Part shown: positions 10,012 to 21,177 of the stretch, piece after piece
Position numbering within the stretch: the first letter of the stretch is position 1
Layout of the letters: each line of letters opens with the position of its first letter
Assembly (NCBI GenBank): GCA_004431415.1
Contig: QPMI01000057.1
Location: forward strand, 87,869 to 151,868
Length of the DNA stretch: 64,000 bases
Direction of reading: 5' to 3'
Source: Cyanophora paradoxa
Taxonomy: Eukaryota; Glaucocystophyceae; Cyanophorales; Cyanophoraceae
Program-made: the position numbers and the translations under genes
Notes under the pieces: model-generated
What the model was told of the DNA's origin: nothing
Database searches by the model: none
What the model saw: only the letters and a program-made list of their open reading frames with translations

Positions 10012-13000
10012 ATGGAGCCGGCTGTGCAAAGCGATCTGCGACTGCCGGACGATGCCACCACCCAGGACGCGACGACTCTCAATTCGCTAGAAGGAGACGC
10101 CGCCCAGAGCAGCCCGCGGCTGCAGACTGAGAGCGTCGACGATGCCGACTCCGACGCTTCCGAGAAGGAGTTGAGGCGTTCCATAGCACGGCATATCAGC
10201 GCAAATCAGCTGGCGAAGCTGGAGGACGTGATGCGGAGCGGGGCAAGGGCTGATTTCACCGGTGGGTTGTCGCGGCGCTCAGCGCGGGTAGCGGTTTGCT
10301 GATCCGCCCGTGATTTCGCAGTCGAAGGCGATCAGGAGGCTTCGCCAGTGCTGCTGTTCGCGCTGCGCAAGGCAAATCTGGATGCCGCAAGGCCCGTGTC
10401 CTGCCTCGGCGGTTGCAATTCGTGCGCGCTGAACTCGCGGTCTCGGCAGGACGCTGCTTTTTGGGAAACCTGACGGCGATGTTGGTGACCCTCTTCGATG
10501 CAAGCTCGACGCCACAGACGCTCGCGGCATCACGGCCCTCATGGTGCGCTCTTGCATCCGGTTTTGCGCAGCATCACTAACACAGCATGTACCAGTACGC
10601 GTGCGCAAGCGGGCTATACGAGTTCGCGGAGCTGCTGGTAGCGCTGGGGGCGAACCTGGCGTTGAAGGACCACGAGGGCCAGAATGCCCTCTTCCATGCG
10701 TTCATCAATCGGAAGGGCGAGGATTCGCTTGCCTTTTTCAAGCGCCTCTGCACGAAAGCGGCGCTGCTGCGGGTGCCGGATCCCGACGACGAGGTGCCCG
10801 TGGACAAGCTCTTGCTGGACCACGCCGAGCGCAACCGCCGTATGACTGTCCTCATGCTCGCATCCGCCGCCGGCGCCTACGCCTACGCCGAGTTCACACC
10901 GCCCCGCCCCGCATGGCGATTGCGCCCTCAATTCGAGACGCAGGGTGCTTGTCTGGAAGGGTGCCAACGTGCACGCCCGTGACGGCAACGGCGAGTCGGT
11001 CCGTCGCCCAGCACGCGGAACCCTTGTCGCGTGGCGCTGAAGGCGGGAGGGCGCAGGCTCCATTTCACGCGCTCAACAGCCAGGATCACTTTGAAAAGCT
11101 TCTCGAGTAGGGCCATGCCGCCGCAGCCGCCAGAGGCGGGCGCCGACGCAAGGGCGCAGGCTCTTCTACACGCCGGATGGGTACCTGCGGCTACACCAGC
11201 GGGATCGCAAGGGCGTCGACAAGCTGCTGCCCATGATGGAGGTCGAGGCGCGCCTCACCCCTCCCCCCACGGCCCGGGCATCTCCTCACCGATGTGCAGG
11301 AGGAACTGCGACCCGCCAAGTGGCCTGTCATGCATATCAAGTGCGGCCCGGGGATCGTTGGGCCTTTGCCGGCTGGCGGCCGAGCATTGCTGATGGCGCG
11401 GTAGGTATGCATTGAACGACAACTACCAGTCTCTCCTCTCCTATGCCGTCCGCAACCGTGCGCCCAGCTCCGCGCCGTACGATCCCGGCAAACACCGCCG
11501 CAGGCAAGGTCGATCAGGCCCGGATGCTGCTGGACAGGCGCGTGGGACATGGAAGGGCGGGGGCGGCGGGCTTCTGATCCCGCAGGGCAGGTACCAGCTT
11601 GACCCGGATTTCCACGACCGAGACGGACGGACGCCGCTGGTGTACGCCGCGCAGAACGCGAACGAGCACGGCCTCATGCTCGTGCGGTGCGATTCGTGGG
11701 GCGGACTGGCTTGTCCCTCGCCGACGGGCCTGCAGCATGCTCCTGCAGCCGGACACGTACCGCGAGAAGGTTCCCGCCAAGGACGATGACGGTGTGCCGA
11801 TCCTCGAGAAAGACGGGACGCCAAAAATGGTGGACGAAGTGAAGACCCGGTGGAAGACGGCGGACACCAAGAAGCGCGACTTGTGCGCCTCCTGCCGCCT
11901 GCCGCCCGCCGCCGCCAGCTGACGGGCCGCAGCTTCGGGGTTACCGCGCTGCAGGTCGCCCTCGAGAACCAGAACATTGCCTGCGCCCGTGAGCTTCTTG
12001 GCGGCGGCGGTGAGGGTGGGCCTACTGCTGGCATTGACCCAGCTATGCAGGGTGCGGCCTCTAGCCCGCCTCTGTACATGTTGCCTCCTGAACTCATCCA
12101 CAGATATCCTTCGTACCATCGTGTACCCTGGGTGGGCGGCAATCCTTAGCCTTGTCGCGCCGAGTCAGCTGAGCGGCGACGCAGGGGCAAGACGCCGCTG
12201 ATGAACTGCGTGGGGAAGGAGGGGGCCCTGGGTCTCACCAAGGAGCTCCTGAACGCCCGTGTAGACGTCAACGCCAGTACGTACACGCGCACCCGGCGAC
12301 CCTCACGTCGCGCGGGCTGAAGGCGGGCGCGTAGGAGACGTGAATGGGCGGACGGCGCTGATGTACGTTGCGGTGCGTGGCGATCTTGAGGACCAGAACT
12401 ACGAGGAGTCACGCACCACCCGCTCCCTCGTCAACGCCTCAGTCAAGGTCTACGACCGCGACTGCGACGGCCGCACTGTCTGCCCCGCCCTGCCCCGCCC
12501 GCCCCATGCCGCCGCTGACATAAGTGTAGGCGCTGCATTTCGCGGCGTTCAACATGGTGAAGAGGCAGGAGTTCAAGGGGGCGGAGTTCCTTACGACGCG
12601 CATTGACGTGATCAAGGAGCTCGTGACGACGGCCCGCGACCTCCCCGGCGTCCTGGACGACTCGGACCGCCCGCCCCTCACCTACGGTCCGACCCTGCCC
12701 CGCCCCGCCCGCCGCCGACGTGGGCATCACACTCGCTCCTCCAGCAATCTTCTGCCGACCGGGACGCGGCCGGCCGGCGCTCCCTGACTACGCGGCCATG
12801 GCGGCGGCGGTGACGGAGGCGCGCGGGGCGGCCAAGGCGGAGGAGGCAGCGTCGCAACGGGCGCTGCCGGCGGCCGAGGGCTCCCTCGAGGCCATAGCCG
12901 CCGAGCTGCACGCACGGCACCCCGAGGGCCGCCTCGCCCGGCGCTCCAGCTCCGTCGCCAAGGTCGCCTCCATCCCCGACCGCGTCCTCCTCTCCCGCGC

Positions 13001-16000
13001 CGGCGCGCCACGCCCCCGCAAAATCCCCGCTGCGGCCCCCGATTCGCGACGCAGGGTTCGACGTGGAGGCGCTGCCGGCAGACTTTGACGCGGCCAAAGC
13101 CCTGCGCGCTGCCGACGAGGAGCGTGCTCGTGTGCGGTGGATGATGGAGCGCGGCATCGCCCTCCTTCTTCATCTCGACCTCACCCGCGTCAAGCGGGCC
13201 GACGGAAGCGTCGACCCCAAGGCCGACGTGCGCGGCGCCATGCAATGGACCGTCGACTTCCGCGACGCGGTCGGCCTGTCGCCCCTGATGTGGTGCGCTG
13301 CCGCCACGTCGCGCGTCGCGCTCGCGCCGCCTTTTCGCGCTCCCGCTGCCTTTTCCGGCGCTGAGCGGCGGCGGCAGGGCGGCCTTCACGGACTTTGCGG
13401 ACCCGGCTGTCTACGGCCGCGAGTGCCTCGAGTGCGCAACACCCACCGCCTCCCCCCCCCCCCCCCCCCCCCCCCCCCCGCCCTTCGCCACCGCCGCTCC
13501 GCCTTAAGGACCTGCAGCCTGCTGCTCCTCTGCTCGAAGAACGCGGACATGAAACGCTTCCTCGACGCGGTGCGTGGCGCGTGACGCGCGCGCTCGGGGT
13601 CCTGCGGGGGGCGAGGCGGGTCGCAGCCGCGGGAGCACGAGATCGAGCTCGACGAGGAGAAACAACCCACATTCCAGCCAGGAGAGCCCGAGTTCCTCGG
13701 CCTCGTCGAGTACTTCGCCTCCTTCGACCCTATCGTCAACTGTCCGCCGCCAGACCCCCCCCCCCCCCCCCCCCCCCCCCTCCCTTCCCGGCCCGCCTCG
13801 CTGACCGGCCAATCGCAGACCGAAAGATCGTCCGTGTCTGCCGGCTCCCTGTCCACTGTGCTCTCCTCTTTTCCCGGGCTTTTCGCGAACGAGCGAACCA
13901 GGACGAGGCGGGCACCCGTTCCCCATGCATTTTTCCCCAGGCAGCTGGCGGGTGCCTAATGGGCGTGCAGGTGCGCAATGCGGAGTTCAGCGAGCTGGCT
14001 GACCAGGCGGTGGAGCTCGCCTTCGAGTGCGCTCGCCGTGCATATCCCTTGCCGCCCCACGTGAGACGGCCGCGCAGGCTTCTCGACGAGAAGTACCAGG
14101 AGCCAGACTTTCACGACAAGCTCCGTGACTTCTTCGAGGCGCCGCACATTGGTGCCCGCCGCCGCGCCGCGCCTGCAGCTGTCCCTTACCTCCCGCCCCG
14201 CAGTCTCCCTCGAGCACAAGCGCCTCCTTGCCGAGCGACGGGCTGCCTACTCAGCGCAGCACGGGGCATCTGCCTGCGACGATATGTTTTCCGGGCCGGC
14301 AGCCTCGAGCCGTGAGGACGAGAAGTCCGGCCTCCTTCCGTCCTCTCTGACCTCTTCTGGCCGCGGCGGCCCGGCCTCTCCGAGGGTGCTCGGGGGCCCC
14401 AACCCGGCTCTCGCTGCTGGGCCTCACGCTGCCCGCAGCCAGGGGCCGTCCGCATGCCTGCGCCAAAGCGGGAGAGCCTCATCGACATCGCGCAGTCGAT
14501 CGGATCTCGCGCTGGCAAGTGGATGGTGCGCGAGGCCGCGTGGCATTGCACGCCTGCTCCCTTCGGGGACCGCGCCGAGGCGGCACACGCAGGCGCATCC
14601 GGCAACGAAGGCGTATCTGCGGGTGAAGTGGGCTGGGGAGATGGCCCCCGGGGAGTCTACCCTCGGCTTTGTGTTTTTGCGACCCTTCGACGGGATCCTC
14701 ACGCAGTCCGCGTACTATGCGGAGGAGCGCTACAACGTGTTTGAGGGAAGCGTGCCAAACCGACCGGCCTCGTTCTTTGCCACGGCCCGTGGCAAGTTCG
14801 CCATGGAGTTCCTCTTCTATTTGTCCTTCATCGTCTTCTATACGCTTGGTGCTGCCCCTCCCCGCCCGCTGCCTGCGCCGCCGCGCGACCAACCCGTGCG
14901 GGGCTGCAGCTATTAACAATCAGACTGTCCACATGAACCTCTACGACCTGGTGCGGCCCCCGCATCGCGAGCGTGGCACAGGCATGCGAGGCAGCGGGCG
15001 CAGCTGCTCGGAATCATGGTGGCGGGCTTTGTGGCAGCCGAGGGAGGGCAGCTTATAGAGGAGCGCTTCGAGTACTTCAAGTCCCCGTTCGCCCCGCCCC
15101 CACCCCTTCTGCACCGCTTCCTCGCCCGCGGCTTCTTCCGACCCGCCACCGCCAGATGGAACCTATCTGACGTCACAATGATGGGGGTCCGTGGGTCTAC
15201 AGGCTATTTGGACTCTACCCGGGTCTCAACCGCTCGCGCCGCAGATTTTCCTTGCCTACTACCTGCTACGGACATATGCCCAGATACACGTCCGCCGGCC
15301 CCGGGATGCCCCTGCCCGCCCATCGCACCTGACACCCGCGGCAGCCGGGATGGTCATCAGCGGACTGGAACGTGATGGCGTACCGGGTGCTGGCACCGAA
15401 TGCGATTCTCCTCTGGACGCGCCTCCTAAATACCTGCGACCTACACCCCGACCTTGGCGTCAGCACCGCCCTGTCCCGCCTCTTCTCGCTTCGCCCGCTA
15501 CTTACACTGGTCGCTTGCTTCCACCCCACAGCCACTACTCGTGATCATCAAGGGGGTGTGCGAATCGAGGCGCTACTGGGCGCGCGGGGCCCTCACCATG
15601 GCTACAGATGATGACGGACTTCTTTGTGTTCATCGTGGTGCTCGCCCTGGTGCTGCTGGGCTTCGCGCAGACGATCCACGTTTTCATGGAGCCCATCCTC
15701 TCCCCCGACAACAACCTCGCACTCTCCGACTCTATGTGCGTGGTGGCCCTCGCCACCGCCTCCCCTGTCCCCCCTGGCACGGGCACCTGACGTGCTTGCA
15801 GCATCATGATGTTCCGGGCGGTCCTGGGGGGCGACTTCTACGAGCAGGTGCAAGAGGCGTTCCCTGCATGGGGTCCACTCTTCTACTTCGTTTTTGTCAT
15901 CCTCACCACTGTCATGCTCCTCAACCTCCTGATTGCCGTGCGGACCCCGTCGGTCCCTTCTCCATGCCCCCGGCCTGACGCCTCCCGTCAGCTCTTTGGT

Positions 16001-19000
16001 GGCACCTACGGCCGCATCACCGACAATGCCCGTGCGATATCCCCTCGTCCGGCTGGAGCCCTTTGGTCCGGCAGGGCCTGAGGCGGGGGTTTGGGGCGCA
16101 GAGAACGAGTTCCAGTTCGGGCGAGCGACAACTTACCTCTCGTTCGTCCAGCGCGACTACGTACCACCGCCCTTCAACCTTGTTGCCAAGGCCTTCTCCA
16201 TTGTTGGCGCCCTCCCTGTCTTCTGCTTCGGGCGCTCCTGCCGTGCTGGTGCCTGCGAGCGCCTTGGCAACCGTGTTGCGTCGATCGCCTTCCTCTTCTG
16301 CCTGGCTCCCTTCGCCGTCGTCCTCTACATCCCTGTCACCGTGTACGAGCGTCTTGCCGGTGAGAAAGCACGTGCACTCGAGGACGAGGAGGCAGCTGGC
16401 GGGGCCCGTGAGGGCGCTGCTGCGGACACAGACGCGGAGGAGGACGACTTCACAATCGTGCTGTACGAGGGTGAGGGGGAGGAGGAGGGGGAGGAGGGCT
16501 GGCAGCAGGTGCACCGCCTAAACCGCACAATGCAGCGCGAAGTGCGGAACAGCCTTGGCCTCATTGAGGCACGTCTTACGGGCCTTGAGCGCCGTGTCGA
16601 GGCCAGCAAGGATCCCCAGAAGAGCCACGCACGGCCAGCCCTTGCCGCCCCACGGATCGCCAATGACGGAACCCTGCTTGGCCCACTTGAGCCGCCGGAG
16701 CCGCCGCCACCGGAGCCGACAGAGCATGAAATTGTGCTCGGAGAACTGGCAAAGTTGCAGGGAAACCTCGACGCCTTTGTGGCTTCCCTCTCGCAGCGCT
16801 CGGAAGGGGAGATGGAGGACGTGCGCCGGCAGGTGCAGCGTGCATCCCAAATGGACGTCATCCTCGACAAGAAGCTCGCTGCCCTCACCGAGGCCGTCAC
16901 TGCACTCCTCGCGCGGGGCGAGCATCACGCCGACACAGCCCTTGCTGCAGCACGCGCAGCTATCGAGCGCCGTGTAGAGGACCGTGTTGCTGGCGTTGAG
17001 GCGACCCTTGCACAGCAGGGGGCCGAGCTTGCGCAGGCCAGCGGCGCCCTTGGTGTCAAAATCAACGGTGTGGAGCTCCGTCTGCAGCAGCGCATGCAGG
17101 AGGTCGCCACTGTGCTTGACGGCCACCTCCATGAGCGTACCCGTGTGCGTCTCTACGTCCTGTGCGGCTGTTGAACGCTTGCTGAGTCGCCTCGCTGCAG
17201 AGCCTCGAAGCTTCTCTCACCCGTCATCTCTCTGCCATTCTTGCATCCATTACTGGCACCAGCATCCTTCCCGATTCCGGCCTAGAGGCGAGCGCACAGC
17301 TTCCAAAGAGCACTGCTACCACTGGCATCACTGCCGCCGACCCCCCATCAGTGGAGCTTGAGCTCGCTGCGGCGGCGGCTGGCGTCCGAACCCTGCCCGA
17401 GGTTAAGAAGCCCCCTGCGGAGGCGGCAAAGGCAGAGACTGCTTCGGGCAAGACTGGCAGCAAGCGAAAGGGTGCTGCTGCTGGTTCCGCCGGGGGGCCC
17501 ACTCCCTTGGCTGCCGTGCTGGCCACAGCTGAGACGTATCCAGCATCTGCTGGCATCCCCGTGGCCACTTCTGCATCAACCGAGCCTCCAGCTGCAGTGC
17601 CTCGGGCCCTCTCGCGGGCTGTGTCGGCAGCATCTGGTACTGGGGCAACGCTGGAGGAGCGGTTGACAGCGCAAATATCGTTGATTGCCGCTCATGTGGC
17701 CAGTGTCGAGGAGGACACCAGGGCGAATGTAAGGGAGACACGGCGCGTCCTTGAGGACCGCCTTGCTAGCCTTGCAGCTACGCTGACTGGCGGTGCCGAG
17801 GAGGAGCATGCACAAGAGTCACCTCCGCCTGCTGCTGCGGGCTCCACTGCGGCCGCCACTGTGGTGGGCAAGTGGAAGGCAGCAGTTGGAACTTCCACTC
17901 TGGAAGACCGTCTTGCCAAGAAAATCCTTCTTGTCGCGCAGACTGTTGCCAAGAACGACGAGCAGATGAAGCAGCAGGTTGCCGAGACGACTCGCACCCT
18001 GGAGAAGCGCCTGACGGAGCTTGCATCCACGTTGACGGGCAGCATCAGCGAGACCAAGCAGGCGATCAGCGAGACCAAGCAGGAGACTGAGAAGCGCCTG
18101 TCGACAACGTCGAGTGGCATGGAGAAGAAAACGCAGGCCTTGCAGGAGTCGATGTCGGCAGCGACTTCAGGCCTGGAGTCGAAGGTGGCCATGGCGACGT
18201 CCACCCTGGAGCAGCGTTTGTCTCAGCAGATTGTTGCTGTCGCCCAGTCCATCGCGAAGACGGAGGAGCAGATGAAGCAGCAGGTTGCCGAGACGACTCG
18301 CACCATTGAGGGGCGCCTGACGGAGCTTGCGTCCACGTTGACGGGCAGCATCAGCGAGACCAAGCAGGCGATCAGCGAGACCAAGCAGGAGACTGAGAAG
18401 CGCCTGTCGACAACGTCGAGTGGCATGGAGAAGAAGACACAGGCCTTGCAGGAGTCGATGTCGGCAGCGACTTCAGGCCTGGAGTCGAAGGTGGCCATGG
18501 CGACGTCCACCCTGGAGCAGCGTTTGTCTCAGCAGATTGTTGCTGTCGCCCAGTCCATCGCGAAGACGGAGGAGCAGATGAAGCAGCAGGTTGCCGAGAC
18601 GACTCGCACCATTGAGGGGCGCCTGACGGAGCTTGCGTCCACGTTGACGGGCAGCATCAGCGAGACCAAGCAGGCGATCAGCGAGACCAAGCAGGAGACT
18701 GAGAAGCGCCTGTCGACAACGTCGAGTGGCATGGAGAAGAAGACGCAGGCCTTGCAGGAGTCGATGTCGGCAGCGACTTCAGGCCTGGAGTCGAAGGTGG
18801 CCATGGCGACGTCCACCCTGGAGCAGCGTTTGTCTCAGCAGATTGTTGCTGTCGCCCAGTCCATCGCGAAGACGGAGGAGCAACTCAAGCAGCAGGTTAC
18901 TGAGACGACTCGCACCATTGAGGGGCGCCTGACGGAGCTCGCGTCCACGTTGACGGGCAGCATCAGCGAGACCAAGCAGGCGATCAGCGAGACCAAGCAG

Positions 19001-20365
19001 GAGACTGAGAAGCGCCTGTCGACAACGTCGAGTGGCATGGAGAAGAAGACACAGGCCTTGCAGGAGTCGATGTCGGCAGCGACTTCAGGCCTGGAGTCGA
19101 AGGTGGCCATGGCGACGTCCACCCTGGAGCAGCGTTTGTCTCAGCAGATTGTTGCTGTTGCTCAGTCCGTCGCGAAGACGGAGGAGCAGATGAAGCAGCA
19201 GGTCACTGAGACGACTCGCGCTATCGAGAAGCGTCTCACGGAGCTCGCATTTGCATTGACTGGCAGCATCAGCGAGACCAAGCAGGCCATAAGCGAGTCC
19301 AAGCAGGAGACTGAGAAGCGCCTGTCGACATCGTCGAGTGGCATGGAGAAGAAGACGCAGGCCTTGCAGGAGTCAATGTCAGCAGCGACTTCAACTTTGG
19401 AGCAGCGCCTGTCCCAAGCGATCGCTGCAGTGGCAAGCTCGGTGCAGGATGCCACCTCGACTCTCAACACTGCGGTCTCACGCCTGGATGCCGAGTCTCA
19501 GCGTCGCCTTGCGGACACCACGCGGGTCAGTCTTGCCCCATTTTCATTTCTTGGGAGAAGTTTTTTGCCCATAATATCGTTGGGCAGGACATGGAAAGTC
19601 GAATTTCGAAGCAGTTAGAGGGTGTAATTGCATCGCTGGCAAGAGGAGAGGCGACACAGCAGACACGAATTGCTGCCGTGCAGGAGGCCCTTACTCGGGA
19701 GGTTCGTGCTGTGCAGGATGCCCTTGCGGACCATGCCCGTGCCGTTGCCGATGCAACTGCCCGTGGAGCCGATGCGGCCGATGCGCGCATTTCCTCGGTC
19801 CAGGCGAGCCTCTTCTCTTCTTTGCTCGGCTCATTTTTGCTCAAGTGCTTTGCAGGAGGGCCTCTCCGTGCAGCTCGCGGGTGTTGCTGGTCAGTTGGCG
19901 CAGCATGCTCAGGCAGTGGCAGCATCGCTGGCACGAGGCGATGCTGAGACTGCTGGAATGGTGGAGCAGCTCTCGGGCCTGGCCAGCATGGTGCGCGAAC
20001 AGGCGGTCCATCTCGACTTCCTCCGCGATCGAGTGGAGCAAATTGTGTGCCATGTCGTGCCTTCCCGCCCCCACTGCCTGCCAGGCTTACCTCCAGCAGG
20101 CAAAGCTGCAGTCCACACTCGATGACTACTGGGTGGCACACCCCAGCGGCGCCAGCCAGCGAACTGGTGCCCCAGGAAGCCATGTCTCTCCACAGACCAT
20201 CACTGCCCTTGTGCATATGTCCTTTTTGGTATACCCAGATCCTGCTCTTACACAACCGCTCAGATGTCCTCCATCTCAACAAGCCTTGCAGACGTGAAGG
20301 CTCAAATTGCTCTTAAGAGGGCCAGCACCCTGCCCCCTTCATCCACACCACACACAGATGCTTGA
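10012..20365 (+). CDS. TRP-like ion channel: ankyrin repeats, pore domain and giant tandem-repeat coiled coil
   Basis: Likely a cation channel of the TRP superfamily, TRPV/TRPA-like. The start at 10012-10014 gives MEPAVQSDLRLPDDATTQ. Ankyrin-type segments include DARGITALMYQYACASGLYE (about 10520-10620), HDRDGRTPLVYAAQNANEHG (about 11610-11670) and GRTALMYVAVRGD (about 12345). Membrane segments lie about 14790-15930. They include FFVFIVVLALVLLGFAQTI, the pore FRAVLGGDFYEQV (about 15812) and the last helix VILTTVMLLNLLIA, followed by FGGTYGRITDNA (about 15990). The cytosolic tail from 16400 is coiled coil, with a 102-residue unit (306 bp) repeated about five times at about 17900-19430. The last exon starts at about 20264 (MSSISTSLADVKAQIALKR) and stops at 20363-20365. 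Many introns, two of them with poly-C tracts. Exon borders are only partly resolved. Confidence 0.8.
17899..19430 (+). repeat. 306-bp in-frame tandem repeats inside the TRP-like gene
   Basis: Units starting near 17899, 18205, 18511, 18817 and 19123 encode a 102-residue coiled-coil unit. Each contains STLTGSISETKQAISETKQE and SGLESKVAMATSTLEQRL. The two central units translate identically, so amplification or gene conversion is recent. The first and last units are more diverged; the last is shortened before the SQAIAAVASSVQDATSTL segment. Confidence 0.93.
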
Positions 20366-21177
20366 ATATCATTGGCAGAGACTGTGTTCCTAACTTGACA
20401 ACTACAGTATTTGCAGCAGAGCATGTGTTCTTACCTTGACAACTACAGTCACACTCCCCACGTGGGGCCTCTGCGGGGCCTCTGTGGCTGTGTCATACCC
20501 AGTCTTGCTGGCGTGGATGTGTCTACTGCTTTCTCTCTCTCTCTCAGAGTCTCTCTCTCTCTCTCTCTACAGTATTCGCACACTGACACCACGGCATTGG
20601 GTCAAAATGTATTGACTTCTGGACTAAGTTGCAGCCACCACAGTTTAAAAATTAGATGATCCAAATCGAAGTCCGTCTGAGCCCCTTGGAACCAACCTTG
20701 ATCATAAGGTAGCGAGAGAGCATTTGGACACTTACTAAAAGAGCAAGTCCGGGCTACAATGACAGTGGGCCCAGCTCACCAGCGAGCTGGCCCGGGGCCG
20801 GCCGGGCCCTGCATGGCCCCTACTTGATGCTAGCTTTGGATCTGGACCCGAGCAGACAGTGCGCATCAAAATGCATCTACTCTCTCAGAATCTCCCAAAA
20901 CGCATCCACTCTCTAAAGGTCCCGGGGGACAGCGAGTGGGAGGGAGGGGCAGCAGCTGCAGGTTGGAAGGGGGGAGAAGTGGGGAAAGTGTTAGCCTAGT
21001 ATGGGACCCCCGACAGCAAGCTAGTTGTAATCGCAATCGCGCTAGTTGCAATCGAAATCACATGCCACAGATGTACTGCCAGTTAGCAGGACATGTCACG
21101 TCAAGCGCAAATTAGACACTCGAAGTTGCTAGACGTGGGCCAGTGCCATCAGCTGCCCAAATCTATGCCCAAAGGGG
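20366..21177. other. Convergent spacer with decayed A and B repeats
   Basis: No gene is seen. It holds a CT microsatellite at about 20535-20570 and a decayed minus-oriented family A fragment at about 20760-20830 (GGGCCCAGCTCACCAGCGAG). A decayed plus-oriented family B terminus lies at about 21075-21111 (CATGTCACGTCAAG). The fragments point at each other, each with its gene-proximal end toward the neighbouring gene. Confidence 0.55.

Noticed and set aside
9474-10184. One long minus-strand frame over the HSBP1 region
   Set aside because: It is a mixture of exons and introns. The spliced four-exon model gives a clean HSBP1 match, and the part upstream of 9791 is opposite the TRP first exon.
17692-19470. 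Repeated open frames on the minus strand opposite the coiled-coil repeats
   Set aside because: They recur every 306 bp as exact shadows of the plus-strand repeat units and have Cys/Ser/Val-rich composition unlike a real protein. The plus strand has heptad structure.
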